A DNA stretch of 64,000 nt from Mycobacteroides chelonae. Lineage in GTDB: Bacteria; Actinomycetota; Actinomycetes; Mycobacteriales; Mycobacteriaceae. Positions 31,403 through 39,652 of this stretch are shown in pieces (the first letter of the stretch is position 1; every line of letters starts with the position of its first letter). Location of the stretch: positions 1,364,001 to 1,428,000 of the forward strand of contig NZ_CP050145.1 of assembly GCF_016767715.1 (NCBI RefSeq). Direction: 5' to 3'. The translations under genes and the position numbers were made by a program. The notes beneath the pieces are model-generated. The model ran no database searches. It was not told the origin of the DNA and saw only the letters and a list, made by a program, of their open reading frames with translations.

Positions 31403-32983
31403 ATGACAACCGCTGTCGACAACGATGGTTTGGCCACCACCACCCGGTCATCGGCTCAGCCGGCGGCAAAGCGCCCGCGACCCGATCACCTCATTATCAT
31501 CATCGGTGCCGGTTTCTCGGGTATAGGAACAGCAATAGCACTGCAAAACAACGGGTTCCGAGATGTTCTACTGATCGATGAGGCCGACGGCGTCGGTGGA
31601 ACATGGCATTGGAACACCTACCCGGGCATCGCGGTCGACATCCCGTCGTTCAGCTACCAGTTCTCCTTCGAGAAGCAACGTGATTGGTCACGTAGCTACG
31701 CGCCCGGCCGCGAGCTGAAGGCGTATGCCGAGCACTGTGTCAAGAAATACGTACTGGCCGAAAAGATTCGGTTCAACACCACGGTCACCGGCGCGGTGTT
31801 CGACGAACAGGAGTGCCTGTGGACTGTCAGCACCGCCACAGGAGAACAGTTGACGGCACGGTTTCTCATCAACGCGTGCGGCGTACTCACTCGCCCGGTG
31901 TATCCGGAGATCGACGGCATCGAGGACTTCGAGGGCCAGAGAATGCATACCGCCCGTTGGGACCGCACCCAGAACCTGGCCGGAAAGCGGGTGGGCATCA
32001 TAGGAACCGGTGCCTCGGCGGTTCAGATAATCCCCGCTATCGCTCCCGAAGTAGAGCATCTCACCGTGTTTCAGAGAACCCCCATTTGGTGCCTGCCCAA
32101 GCCCGATTTCTCATTGCGCGGCAGCCTATCTCGATTGATCACCCGTCTACCCGGCGGCTTACAAGCCACCAGGCTGGCGAGTCAGGCATTCGTGGAAGCC
32201 ACTTTTCCGATCCCGGCGCACTATCACGGGGCAATACCCGGTATGTCGCCCGTCGTGGAATCCCTAGCGCGCAGGTTTCTACATAGCCAGGTTCGGGACC
32301 CGGAAACCCGTGACAAGCTCACGCCGCGGTATGGATTGGGTTGCAAGCGGCCAAGTTTTCACAACGGGTATCTCGCGACTTTCAACCGCGACAACGTCAC
32401 GCTCGAAACTGGCCCCATTGTCCGGGTCGGCGCCCACACGGTCCATGTATCCGGTGGTGCCGAGCATGAACTGGATGTGCTCATCCTCGCGACCGGTTTC
32501 AAGGTGATGGACCCGGGCAATATGCCGACCTACGACCTGACCGGACGTGACGGTATTACCCAGCAGGCCTACTGGGATACGCACCGCCTCCATGCCTATG
32601 AGGGGGTGAGTGTGCCCGGATTCCCCAACCATTTCTCGATCATGGGGCCGTACGGCTACAACGGGTCATCGTATTTCGCGCTGATCGAAGCACAATCCAC
32701 CCATATCGCTCGCTGTCTGTTGCGCGCACGCAAGCTCGACGCGAACTATGTCGAAGTCACCCAACGCGCCAATGACCGTTTCTTCGCGGAAATGCTCAGG
32801 CGCAGACGCCGTCAGATCTTCTGGCAAGACAGCTGCGCGCATTCCAACAGCTACTACTTCGACAAAAATGGCGATGCGCCGTTGCGTCCGACCACGACGT
32901 TGGAATCCGCCTGGCGCAGTCGCACATTCAACCTCGACGACTATCGATTCGAGTCCGCGGCCCCGGCGGTTGCGGAAGGCTGA
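31403..32983 (+). CDS. FAD-dependent Baeyer-Villiger-type monooxygenase
   Basis: A 526-residue flavin monooxygenase. First Rossmann motif GAGFSG at about 35-40, then GVGGTWHWNTYPG, then the fingerprint FEGQRMHTARWD at 176-187 (FxGxxxHxxxW plus P/D), and a second Rossmann motif GTGASA at about 201. These mark a type I BVMO, which turns ketones into esters or lactones with NADPH and O2. The ATG at 31403 has GGAG 5 bases upstream; an ATG at 31376 overlapping the SDR stop is also possible. Third gene of the operon; a hairpin follows at 32992-33025. Confidence 0.9.
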   Translation: MTTAVDNDGLATTTRSSAQPAAKRPRPDHLIIIIGAGFSGIGTAIALQNNGFRDVLLIDEADGVGGTWHWNTYPGIAVDIPSFSYQFSFEKQRDWSRSYAPGRELKAYAEHCVKKYVLAEKIRFNTTVTGAVFDEQECLWTVSTATGEQLTARFLINACGVLTRPVYPEIDGIEDFEGQRMHTARWDRTQNLAGKRVGIIGTGASAVQIIPAIAPEVEHLTVFQRTPIWCLPKPDFSLRGSLSRLITRLPGGLQATRLASQAFVEATFPIPAHYHGAIPGMSPVVESLARRFLHSQVRDPETRDKLTPRYGLGCKRPSFHNGYLATFNRDNVTLETGPIVRVGAHTVHVSGGAEHELDVLILATGFKVMDPGNMPTYDLTGRDGITQQAYWDTHRLHAYEGVSVPGFPNHFSIMGPYGYNGSSYFALIEAQSTHIARCLLRARKLDANYVEVTQRANDRFFAEMLRRRRRQIFWQDSCAHSNSYYFDKNGDAPLRPTTTLESAWRSRTFNLDDYRFESAAPAVAEG

Positions 32984-32991
32984 GAATTGCT

Positions 32992-33025
32992 GTCAGTGAG
33001 GGGCCCGCAGCCCAAGCTCGCTGAC
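32992..33025 (+). terminator. hairpin after the P450-SDR-BVMO operon
   Basis: GTCAGTGAG (32992-33000) pairs with CTCGCTGAC (33017-33025) with one G-U wobble, and an inner GGGC/GCCC extends the structure. It starts 8 bases after the monooxygenase stop. There is no T-tract, which is common for mycobacterial terminators, so strength is uncertain. Confidence 0.55.
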
Positions 33026-33079
33026 CTGGGGTGACGCCGTCGGCAATCAGATTGTGACTTGACCCGGTTATTTGACACG

Positions 33080-33103
33080 TGGTACCTAAATGTTCATTAT
33101 GGC
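33080..33103 (+). promoter_or_regulatory. upstream motif shared by the two serine hydrolase genes, copy 1
   Basis: TGGTACCTAAATGTTCATTATGGC ends in the start codon region of the first hydrolase and aligns with 34458-34480 before the second. A TTGACA lies at 33072-33077 but is too close to the start codon to serve as a -35 with normal spacing. It is probably a conserved regulatory or duplicated upstream sequence. Confidence 0.4.
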
Positions 33104-34370
33104 GATCCCTCTGGGCCCCAATGTTGCGGCCACAGCACCCGTACGTGGCACTGAGCTGTACCCGGGCGACCTGCCCGGATTGCGGCTCCCGAACGGCGTG
33201 GAGGGCTGGGCGCGGCCCGAGCTGGCCTCCGTGGTCCGAACCTTCGAGTGGATGTTCACCAAGTATCGCCTCGGCGGCGGTGGCCTCTGCGTCTACGTCG
33301 ACGGTGAACCGGCATTGGACATCTGGGCCGGTGCGGCTGCTGCCGGGCAGGGCTGGACACGTGACACCGGAGCGCTTGTGTTCTCGGCGTCGAAGGGTAT
33401 CGCGGCCACCGTCATTCACCGCCTGGTCGACCGGGGCCTACTCGCCTATGACGCCCCGGTTGCGCGTTACTGGCCGGAGTTCGGAGCCAACGGTAAGTCG
33501 TCGATCACCGTGCGTCAGGTTCTCGATCACCGCGCCGGACTGTCCCGGTTGGACGGGATCGCGCGCCATGCAGAGGACGTCACCGACCACGAGCTCATGG
33601 AACAGCGTCTGGCCGCGGCGCCGGTCGACAAGTTCTACGGCAAACGCGCGTATCACGCACTCACCTTCGGGTGGCTGCTTGCGGGCCTGGCCCGGTCGGT
33701 CACCGGCAAGGACATGCGTGAGCTGTTTCGTACCGAGATCGCCGAGCCGCTCGGAGTCGAGGGGATACACCTCGGACGTCCGCCACGGACCTCGTCGACC
33801 AAGGCCGCCTCGATGTACCCATTCCTGGATCCGGTGGCGACCCGGCCCGTGGTGGGCCGCGTGCTGCCGACAGTCATCCGTGCCATCGATCGTCTTCCCG
33901 GTTTCGAGGGTGCGATCGGCACGATGTACGAGCCCGGAATGGAGCGGATCCTCGCCGATGACGGCACCCTGAGTTCAGCGCTGTACGACATGCAGGCACC
34001 GGCGGCCAACGCGGTCGCGACGGCACCGGCGCTCGCCAAGATGTACGCCGCCCTGGCGGGCGGTGGCACTGTCGAGGGCCGCGATTTCCTTTCTCCGGAA
34101 ACTGTTGCCGGGCTTGCTCGTAGGATCAATCTGAGCATCGACCGCACCATCGTGTTCCCCATGGGCATGCACCTGGGATACATGTCGCTGCCTATGAATG
34201 GATTCCGCGGCGGCTTCGGCCACATCGGGCTCGGTGGCTCGATGGGATGGGCCGACCCTAAGCGCAAGATCGCTGTGGGCCTTGCGCATAACCGGCTGCC
34301 GCTGACCATGGCTCTCGACCAGATCTCGTTTGCGTTCTTGTGGCCGCAGATCGTCAAGGCCGTCGGCTGA
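33099..34370 (+). CDS. beta-lactamase-fold serine hydrolase (esterase type), copy 1
   Basis: A 423-residue hydrolase of the class C beta-lactamase / EstB-like family. SxxK motif SASK at 96-99, the expected second motif as Tyr185 in KRAYHALTF, and a Gly-rich GGFGHIGLGGSMGWAD near the end in place of KTG. No signal peptide, so it is probably a cytoplasmic esterase. The ATG at 33099 (MAIPLG) lines up with the start of the downstream paralogue; ATG 33090 adds three residues. About half of its residues match the next gene by eye, so the pair is an old tandem duplication. Confidence 0.88.
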   Translation: MAIPLGPNVAATAPVRGTELYPGDLPGLRLPNGVEGWARPELASVVRTFEWMFTKYRLGGGGLCVYVDGEPALDIWAGAAAAGQGWTRDTGALVFSASKGIAATVIHRLVDRGLLAYDAPVARYWPEFGANGKSSITVRQVLDHRAGLSRLDGIARHAEDVTDHELMEQRLAAAPVDKFYGKRAYHALTFGWLLAGLARSVTGKDMRELFRTEIAEPLGVEGIHLGRPPRTSSTKAASMYPFLDPVATRPVVGRVLPTVIRAIDRLPGFEGAIGTMYEPGMERILADDGTLSSALYDMQAPAANAVATAPALAKMYAALAGGGTVEGRDFLSPETVAGLARRINLSIDRTIVFPMGMHLGYMSLPMNGFRGGFGHIGLGGSMGWADPKRKIAVGLAHNRLPLTMALDQISFAFLWPQIVKAVG

Positions 34371-34451
34371 CATCGTGAAGTGCCCCCAATCGTCGCGGGT
34401 CGATTGGGTATCTGTCCTGACATCTGATTCATCACCCTTGTCTTGACGCCA

Positions 34452-34480
34452 AGTACCTGGTACTCACTGTTACTTATGGC
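34452..34480 (+). promoter_or_regulatory. inverted repeat and shared motif before the second serine hydrolase, copy 2
   Basis: AGTACC-T-GGTACT (34452-34464) is a perfect inverted repeat with 6-bp arms. Its right half begins the stretch at 34458-34480 that resembles 33080-33103 before the first hydrolase. Confidence 0.45.
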
Positions 34481-35750
34481 ACAACCTCACGGCCTCGATG
34501 ACGCGGTCCCGGAATCACCGCTACCCGCCCCCTTCGCCTATCCGCCGCTGGAACGCGGTGTGGAGCTGCCGCCGGGGGTGAACGGCTGGGCGCGCCCCGA
34601 GTTCCGAGGGGTGGTGCGCGTTTTCTCGCTTGCCTTCACCCGGTACCGCGTGGGCGGTGGCGCGATCTGTGTGTACGTGGACGGCGAGCCCGTACTGGAT
34701 CTGTGGGCCGGTCAGGCGCAGAAGGGGCAGGTCTGGACGCGGGATACGGCGCCGGTGATCTTCTCGGCGTCCAAGGGGGTTACCGCCACGATCATCCACA
34801 AGCTGGTGGACCGCGGACTGCTTGAGTACAACGCCCCGGTCGCCCGGTACTGGCCCGAGTTCGCCGCCCACGGTAAGGGTGCGATCACGGTCGACGAAAT
34901 CCTGTCGCATACGGCAGGGTTGTCGCGGCTGACGGGTATTGCGCACAACTACGAGGAGATGTTCGACCCGGATCTGATGGCCGACCGGTTGGCCGCAGCG
35001 CCCGTCGACAGATATTTCGGCAAGCCCGCCTACCATGCGTTGTCCATCGGCTGGCTCATGGGACGGCTCGCCAAGGCCGTCACCGGTAAGGACCTCGAGG
35101 AGCTGTACCGCACCGAACTGGCCGAGCCGCTAGGGGTCGACGGTATCCACATGGGTAGGCCGCCCAAAGGTGCGCCCTCCGAATCAGCTGCGCTCACACC
35201 GCATTTGGATAGGGTCGCACGGTCCGGCTTTATCCGTCGGACGGCTCCGCCGGTCATGGGGATGCTCGACAGGATGCCCGGGGCCAAGGGCGCGGCCTCC
35301 ACGCTGTACCAACCGGGCGCCGAGATGCTGCTTGCCGACGACGGGCATGCGAGTGCTCCCGTGATGGATCTGCGGTGCGGTGCCGGCAGTGCCTGCTGTA
35401 CCGCACCCGCGTTGGCCAAGCTTTACGCGGCCCTGGCGGGCGACGGCAGCGTTGACGGAACGCGATTGCTCTCGCCCGATGTCACCAAGGGTCTCGGACG
35501 TAAGAACAGCTACCAGATAGACCACACGCTCGGGATACCGATGGGCTGGCACCGCGGGTATCACTCCCTGGTGGCGCCGGTGATAGGTGGCGGCTTCGGG
35601 CATATTGGTGCGGGTGGCTCCTTCGGCTGGGCCGATCAGAAGCGCAAGATCTCGGTTGCCATCGTGCACAACAGGCTGCCGACCACGATGGTCTTTGACC
35701 AGACCATCATCGGCACCTTCTTGCCGTCGATCATCCGCGCGGCGCGCTAG
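34476..35750 (+). CDS. beta-lactamase-fold serine hydrolase (esterase type), copy 2
   Basis: A 424-residue paralogue of the preceding gene, with SxxK SASK at 97-100, Tyr186 in KPAYHALS and GGFGHIGAGGSFGWAD near the end. The strongest blocks shared with copy 1 include YVDGEP, WTRDT, ARYWPEF and RLAAAPVD. The ATG at 34476 is used; a TTG at 34443 is only an in-frame extension. It probably hydrolyses esters, perhaps those made by the nearby monooxygenase (inference). A large hairpin overlaps the stop codon. Confidence 0.88.
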   Translation: MAQPHGLDDAVPESPLPAPFAYPPLERGVELPPGVNGWARPEFRGVVRVFSLAFTRYRVGGGAICVYVDGEPVLDLWAGQAQKGQVWTRDTAPVIFSASKGVTATIIHKLVDRGLLEYNAPVARYWPEFAAHGKGAITVDEILSHTAGLSRLTGIAHNYEEMFDPDLMADRLAAAPVDRYFGKPAYHALSIGWLMGRLAKAVTGKDLEELYRTELAEPLGVDGIHMGRPPKGAPSESAALTPHLDRVARSGFIRRTAPPVMGMLDRMPGAKGAASTLYQPGAEMLLADDGHASAPVMDLRCGAGSACCTAPALAKLYAALAGDGSVDGTRLLSPDVTKGLGRKNSYQIDHTLGIPMGWHRGYHSLVAPVIGGGFGHIGAGGSFGWADQKRKISVAIVHNRLPTTMVFDQTIIGTFLPSIIRAAR

Positions 35751-35769
35751 CGCGACGCGGATGATCGAC
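35726..35769. terminator. bidirectional terminator hairpin between convergent genes
   Basis: A perfect 14-bp stem, GTCGATCATCCGCG (35726-35739) with CGCGGATGATCGAC (35756-35769), encloses a loop that itself contains the palindrome CGCGCTAGCGCG (35743-35754). It spans the stop codon of the second serine hydrolase and ends 9 bases before the stop of the convergent SDR gene, so it can end transcription from both sides. Confidence 0.75.
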
Positions 35770-35777
35770 TCGGGTCG

Positions 35778-36611
35778 TTACTTCCCGGGCTTGGGCATGA
35801 TGAAGCCCGTCACCAGCGAGAAGATGTCCTGGTAGCGGGAGCCGGTCACGCGAACGACCAGGTCAAGGATCTTGGCATCGGGCCCGACGAGCACCCGTGG
35901 CTTCTTCTTGCGGACGGCGGTCAGGATGATGCGGGCCGCGGCCTCGGGGCTGGTGTTCGCGAGGTACTTGTCGAACATCGCGGCCATCGCCTGCTGGTCG
36001 TAACCCTCCGCGGTGGTGGAGTTGCGTGCGATGGCGGTCTTGATGCCACCGGGGTGCACACAGGTGACCGCGACCGGCTTCTTGCCGATGATCATCTCCT
36101 GGCGCAGTGATTCGGTGAAGCCGCGCACCGCGAACTTGGCTGAGTTGTAAGCACTTTGGCCTGGCATGGACAGCACGCCGAACAGGCTGGAGACGTTGAC
36201 GACGTGACCGTCGCCGGAGGCGATCAGGTGTGGCAGGAAGGCCTTGGTGCCGTTGACCACGCCCCAGAAGTCGACGTCGATGATCCGCTCGATGTCCTTG
36301 AACTGGCTTTCTTCCACCTCGCCCTGGTAGGCGATGCCGGCGTTGTTGTAGATCTGGTTGACCTTGCCGAAGTGCTCCTTGATGGCGTCGGCGTAGAGCA
36401 GGAAGGCTTCGCGCTCAACGACATTGAGGCGATCGGCGCGAACCTCCGCGCCCAGGGCCTTGACCTGGCGTTCGGTCTCTGCGAGGCCTTCGGCATCGAC
36501 ATCGCTGATGGCCACCTTGGCGCCCGAGCGCGCGAGTTCCACCGCCAGTGCACGTCCGATTCCCGAACCCGCACCGGTCACCACGGCCACCTTGCCGCTG
36601 AAGCCTTCCAT
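35778..36611 (-). CDS. short-chain dehydrogenase/reductase, tandem copy A
   Basis: A 277-residue classical SDR: TGAGSGIGRALAVEL at the N-terminus, DVDAEGLAETERQVKALG, NNAGIAYQG, Ser in VNVSSLFG and catalytic Tyr in SAYNSAKFA. A C-terminal segment of about 60 residues, including KKKPRVLVGPDAKILDLVVRVTG, marks the mycobacterial Rv1245c-like group. It is nearly identical over long blocks to the next gene upstream. AAGGAG lies 6 bases before the ATG. The substrate is unknown. Confidence 0.9.
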   Translation of the reverse strand: MEGFSGKVAVVTGAGSGIGRALAVELARSGAKVAISDVDAEGLAETERQVKALGAEVRADRLNVVEREAFLLYADAIKEHFGKVNQIYNNAGIAYQGEVEESQFKDIERIIDVDFWGVVNGTKAFLPHLIASGDGHVVNVSSLFGVLSMPGQSAYNSAKFAVRGFTESLRQEMIIGKKPVAVTCVHPGGIKTAIARNSTTAEGYDQQAMAAMFDKYLANTSPEAAARIILTAVRKKKPRVLVGPDAKILDLVVRVTGSRYQDIFSLVTGFIMPKPGK

Positions 36612-36634
36612 AGATGTCTCCTTGTTAGACGACT

Positions 36635-36655
36635 GTCAAATAGTCAGGGTAATGG
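36635..36655 (-). promoter_or_regulatory. conserved 21-bp block before SDR copy A
   Basis: The stretch from GTCAAATAGT to AGGGTAATGG matches 18 of 21 positions with 37523-37543 before SDR copy B. The overlapping GACTGTCAAATAGTC (36631-36645) is an imperfect inverted repeat. The block is 24 bases from the start codon here and 36 in the other gene, so it is more likely a regulator site than a promoter core. Confidence 0.45.
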
Positions 36656-36656
36656 G

Positions 36657-37487
36657 TCAGTGGGAACGTTTGGGCATCAGGAATCGCTCGACGAGAACGA
36701 ACAGATCCTGGTAGCGCGCGCCGGTCAGCCGAACCAGGAAGTCGATCACCTTGGCGTCGGGGCCAACGAGTACGCGCGGCTTCTTTTTACGGACTGCGGT
36801 GAGGATGATGCGGGCCGCGGCCTGCGGACTGGTGCGTGCGACCCGATCGAACAACTTCGCGAACTGCGCGTGGTCATAGCCCTCGGCCATTGTGGCGTTG
36901 CGGGCCACGTTGGTCTTGACGCCGCCGGGGTGTACGCAGGTGACCGCGACCGGCTTCTTGCCGGTGATCATCTCCTGGCGCAGTGATTCGGTGAAACCGC
37001 GCACCGCGAATTTGGCTGCGTTGTAAGCGCTTTGGCCGGGAGCCCCCATGATGCCGAAGATGCTGGAGACGTTGACGACGTGACCGTCGCCGGAGGCGAT
37101 CAGGTGTGGCAGGAAGGCCTTGGTGCCGTTGACCACGCCCCAGTAGTCGACGTCGATGATTCGCTCGATGTCCTTGAATTCGCTGACTTCCAGGTCCCCG
37201 TGGAAGTCGATGCCGGCGTTGTTGTAGATCTGGTTGACCTTGCCGAAGTGCTCCTTGACGACGTCGGCGTAGAGCAGGAAAGCTTCGCGCTCGGCGACGT
37301 TCAGCCGATCAGCGCGAACCTCCGCGCCCAGGGCCTTGATCTGGCGTTCGGTCTCGGCGAGGCCCTCGTTGTCGATATCGCTGATGGCTACTTTGGCGCC
37401 CGAGCGCGCGAGTTCCACCGCCAGTGCACGTCCGATTCCCGAACCCGCACCGGTCACCACGGCCACCTTGCCGCTGAAGCCATCCAT
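36657..37487 (-). CDS. short-chain dehydrogenase/reductase, tandem copy B
   Basis: A 276-residue paralogue of copy A with the same motifs: TGAGSGIG, DIDNEGLAETERQIKALG, NNAGIDFHG, VNVSSIFG, SAYNAAKFA and KKKPRVLVGPDAKVIDFLVRLTG. The two differ mainly in the substrate-loop region after the active site (MAEGYDHAQFAKLFDRVARTS against TAEGYDQQAMAAMFDKYLANTS). Copy B is 45 bp upstream of copy A on the same strand, so both may be on one transcript. It is a candidate orthologue of Rv1245c. Confidence 0.9.
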   Translation of the reverse strand: MDGFSGKVAVVTGAGSGIGRALAVELARSGAKVAISDIDNEGLAETERQIKALGAEVRADRLNVAEREAFLLYADVVKEHFGKVNQIYNNAGIDFHGDLEVSEFKDIERIIDVDYWGVVNGTKAFLPHLIASGDGHVVNVSSIFGIMGAPGQSAYNAAKFAVRGFTESLRQEMITGKKPVAVTCVHPGGVKTNVARNATMAEGYDHAQFAKLFDRVARTSPQAAARIILTAVRKKKPRVLVGPDAKVIDFLVRLTGARYQDLFVLVERFLMPKRSH

Positions 37488-37522
37488 GATTACTCCTGAC
37501 AGATTTACGTTGTGACGCTGAC

Positions 37523-37543
37523 GTCAATCAGTGAGGGTAATGG
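37523..37543 (-). promoter_or_regulatory. conserved 21-bp block before SDR copy B
   Basis: The partner of 36635-36655. The overlapping CTGACGTCAATCAG (37518-37531) has CTGA/TCAG arms and contains the palindrome TGACGTCA. It suggests that the duplication that made the SDR pair included the control region. Confidence 0.45.
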
Positions 37544-37582
37544 ATGGTGGCGCGGCGCGGTCGGGTGCCGGGTAGGTGAGGC

Positions 37583-38224
37583 TCAGGCCTTGAGGCCAAC
37601 GCAGATCCAGTCGACCGACACCAGCGGTGGCGTGAACGGGCGCTCCACCGGGCGATGCACGACGACATCGAACCCGGCACGCGAGAACAGCCGCTCCATT
37701 TCCCCGGCCGTGGGGAAGTGCGCAGGTCCACGTTCTCCGGTTCCGCGCCGCATCCAGCGGCGCTCCCGCGGGCAGATCGTGGCGACCGAGACCATGCCGC
37801 CGGGGGCGAGTACGCGATGGAACTCCGCCAGCGCGGCGGGCTGATCGAAGAAATGGAATGCCGACGTTGTGACGACCGCGTCGAGAGTGCCGTCCTCGAA
37901 CGGGAGTTGTTCCGCGGGGGCCTTCCTCCACTGGACCTCGGCGGACCGTGCTCTCGCCTTGGCGAGCATGCCGTCGGACATATCGACCCCGAAAACAGAG
38001 GGCTGACGCAGCTCGGACTGAATCCGCGACGCCAATATGCCAGTACCACAGGCAATATCGGCGATTCGCCGAGCGTCGTGCGCGCGTAATTGCTTAATGG
38101 TGTCGTTTTGTGCCGGGCTGTAGATGTGGCGTTGCACAAGCGGGAAGTTGTACACCTTCGACATCAGGGTCCAGTACCGCGTGACCAGATTGTTAAGCGA
38201 ACGCCGTGGGGCGATGGCAGTCAT
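37583..38224 (-). CDS. class I SAM-dependent methyltransferase (UbiE/Methyltransf_11 type)
   Basis: A 213-residue methyltransferase. SAM motif IADIACGTGILASRIQ, acidic loop FGVDMSDGMLAKARAR, motif LPFEDGTLDAVVTTSAFHFFDQPAAL, and post-motif VLAPGGMVSVATIC. The substrate cannot be predicted. I start at the ATG at 38224 (MTAIAPRRSLNNLV); the open frame to 38437 is basic and low in family similarity, but the ribosome-binding site at 38224 is weak. It is divergent from the PucR gene. Confidence 0.8.
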   Translation of the reverse strand: MTAIAPRRSLNNLVTRYWTLMSKVYNFPLVQRHIYSPAQNDTIKQLRAHDARRIADIACGTGILASRIQSELRQPSVFGVDMSDGMLAKARARSAEVQWRKAPAEQLPFEDGTLDAVVTTSAFHFFDQPAALAEFHRVLAPGGMVSVATICPRERRWMRRGTGERGPAHFPTAGEMERLFSRAGFDVVVHRPVERPFTPPLVSVDWICVGLKA

Positions 38225-38467
38225 CGTTGAAACGTAGGATCGGCGCCCCGGGAAAGTCGTGGACTCGTCCTGATCTTTGTGAAAGATACGAGGCCCACGC
38301 CCGAAAGCTATGACCGGCCCCAATAACCGGCGAACCGGGGCGATGAACCTTCGAGCAAACCTCCCAACTTGGGTACAGGACGGTAGGGTGCGCAAGGGTC
38401 TCACGGATGTGATCGGTGAGGGATACGGGTATTCCACGATGCAGTGGGAGAAGGTTGGAGTCCGCTG

Positions 38468-39652
38468 ATGACGGCGTCACTCAGTGATCGGTTCATGCGT
38501 CGGCTGCCGGAAACGGCGCGCCGCGCGGTGGACTGCTTCGCTTCCGAGGTGCCGTACTACGGAATGCTGCCGCGCGAGGTTCTCGACGGTGAGATCACCG
38601 AGTTCACCAAGCAGCACTTCCGAATCTTCTCCCGGGTGATGCTGGAATCGCGGGCGCCCACCGAAGACGAATTCGCGGTGTCGATCCTGGCTGCGTCCCG
38701 GCGCGCGCAGGAGGACATACCGCTACCGGCGATCCTGGCCGTCTACAACGTCGCCGCTCGGGTCGGCATAGAGACACTCCGGGAGTTGGCAACCCCTGAC
38801 GAGTTCGATCAGGTGCTGGCCATCAGCATGCAGGTGCAGCGATATCTGCAATTGATGCTTCCAGCCGTCACCGCCGCGTACCTCGAAGAGCGCCAAGGTC
38901 TTTACAGTGCGACGACCGAGGCCCGGCGCGATCTCTTCGATGCTTTGGTCAAGGGGGCGCCGTGGACCGATGCCGCCGAACGCGCCAGTGTCACGCTCGC
39001 ACTGTCGTACAACGTGCTGTTCCTGTACATGCCCGAACCCGCAGCCAACACCGTCGTGGCGCGCAGACGGGCGCATTTGGTGCAGGACATCGTCGACGAG
39101 CACGCACGCGAGCCCGTGCTTACCTCCTTAGACGGCCGCGGCGGAACCATCTTGCTGCCTGCGGTGGGCGCGGTGGAGTCACTGCTGCCGTTGTTCTCCG
39201 AGGTGGCCGGGGGACCGGTCACGCTCGGAGTTTCCCATGCGACCGAGCCCGGTGAGATTGCCGCCGCCGCGGATGAAGCACGCGAATTGGCTTTACTCGC
39301 ATTACGGCTCGGCCGAGCACCGAGTGCGTACCGGCTCTCCGATCTGCTGCTGGAGTACCAGATCACCCGCCCGGGTAGAGCCCGAGACCTACTTGCCGCC
39401 ACCATCCAGCCACTCGCGTCCCACCCACATTTGCAGCAAGCACTCAGTGCGTATCTGCAACACGAGCATGGACGGCAGCTCGCGGCCAAATCGCTGCACG
39501 TGCATCCGAATACCCTCGACTACCGATTGCGCCGGGTCGCCGAACTCACCGGCCTGGACCCCGCCCAGCCCTCGGCCGCACGGACATTGGCGGCGGCCCT
39601 GCTGGCGGTCAGAACCGCCGGCGGTATGCCGTCACAGTCGTCCGGCAAGTAG
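38468..39652 (+). CDS. PucR/CdaR-family transcriptional regulator
   Basis: A 394-residue regulator with a long N-terminal helical sensing region and a C-terminal PucR helix-turn-helix: LSAYLQHEHGRQLAAKSLHVHPNTLDYRLRRVAELTG. Such proteins usually activate neighbouring catabolic genes in response to a metabolite. The ATG at 38468 has TTGGAG 9 bases upstream. The 3' end overlaps the end of the convergent lipase gene by 21 bp. It may control the lipase pair or the methyltransferase (inference). Confidence 0.88.
   Translation: MTASLSDRFMRRLPETARRAVDCFASEVPYYGMLPREVLDGEITEFTKQHFRIFSRVMLESRAPTEDEFAVSILAASRRAQEDIPLPAILAVYNVAARVGIETLRELATPDEFDQVLAISMQVQRYLQLMLPAVTAAYLEERQGLYSATTEARRDLFDALVKGAPWTDAAERASVTLALSYNVLFLYMPEPAANTVVARRRAHLVQDIVDEHAREPVLTSLDGRGGTILLPAVGAVESLLPLFSEVAGGPVTLGVSHATEPGEIAAAADEARELALLALRLGRAPSAYRLSDLLLEYQITRPGRARDLLAATIQPLASHPHLQQALSAYLQHEHGRQLAAKSLHVHPNTLDYRLRRVAELTGLDPAQPSAARTLAAALLAVRTAGGMPSQSSGK

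Noticed and set aside
33072..33077. TTGACA before the first serine hydrolase as a -35 element (and TTGAC at 34443, 36640, 37523 before the neighbouring genes)
   Set aside because: The distance to the start codon (27-40 bases) leaves no room for a 17-base spacer and a TAnnnT -10, and none is present. The similarity is better explained by conserved regulator sites.
33079..33972. Second plus-strand frame overlapping serine hydrolase copy 1
   Set aside because: It is out of frame with the conserved SASK-containing protein and its product is Arg/Ser-rich with no recognisable features.
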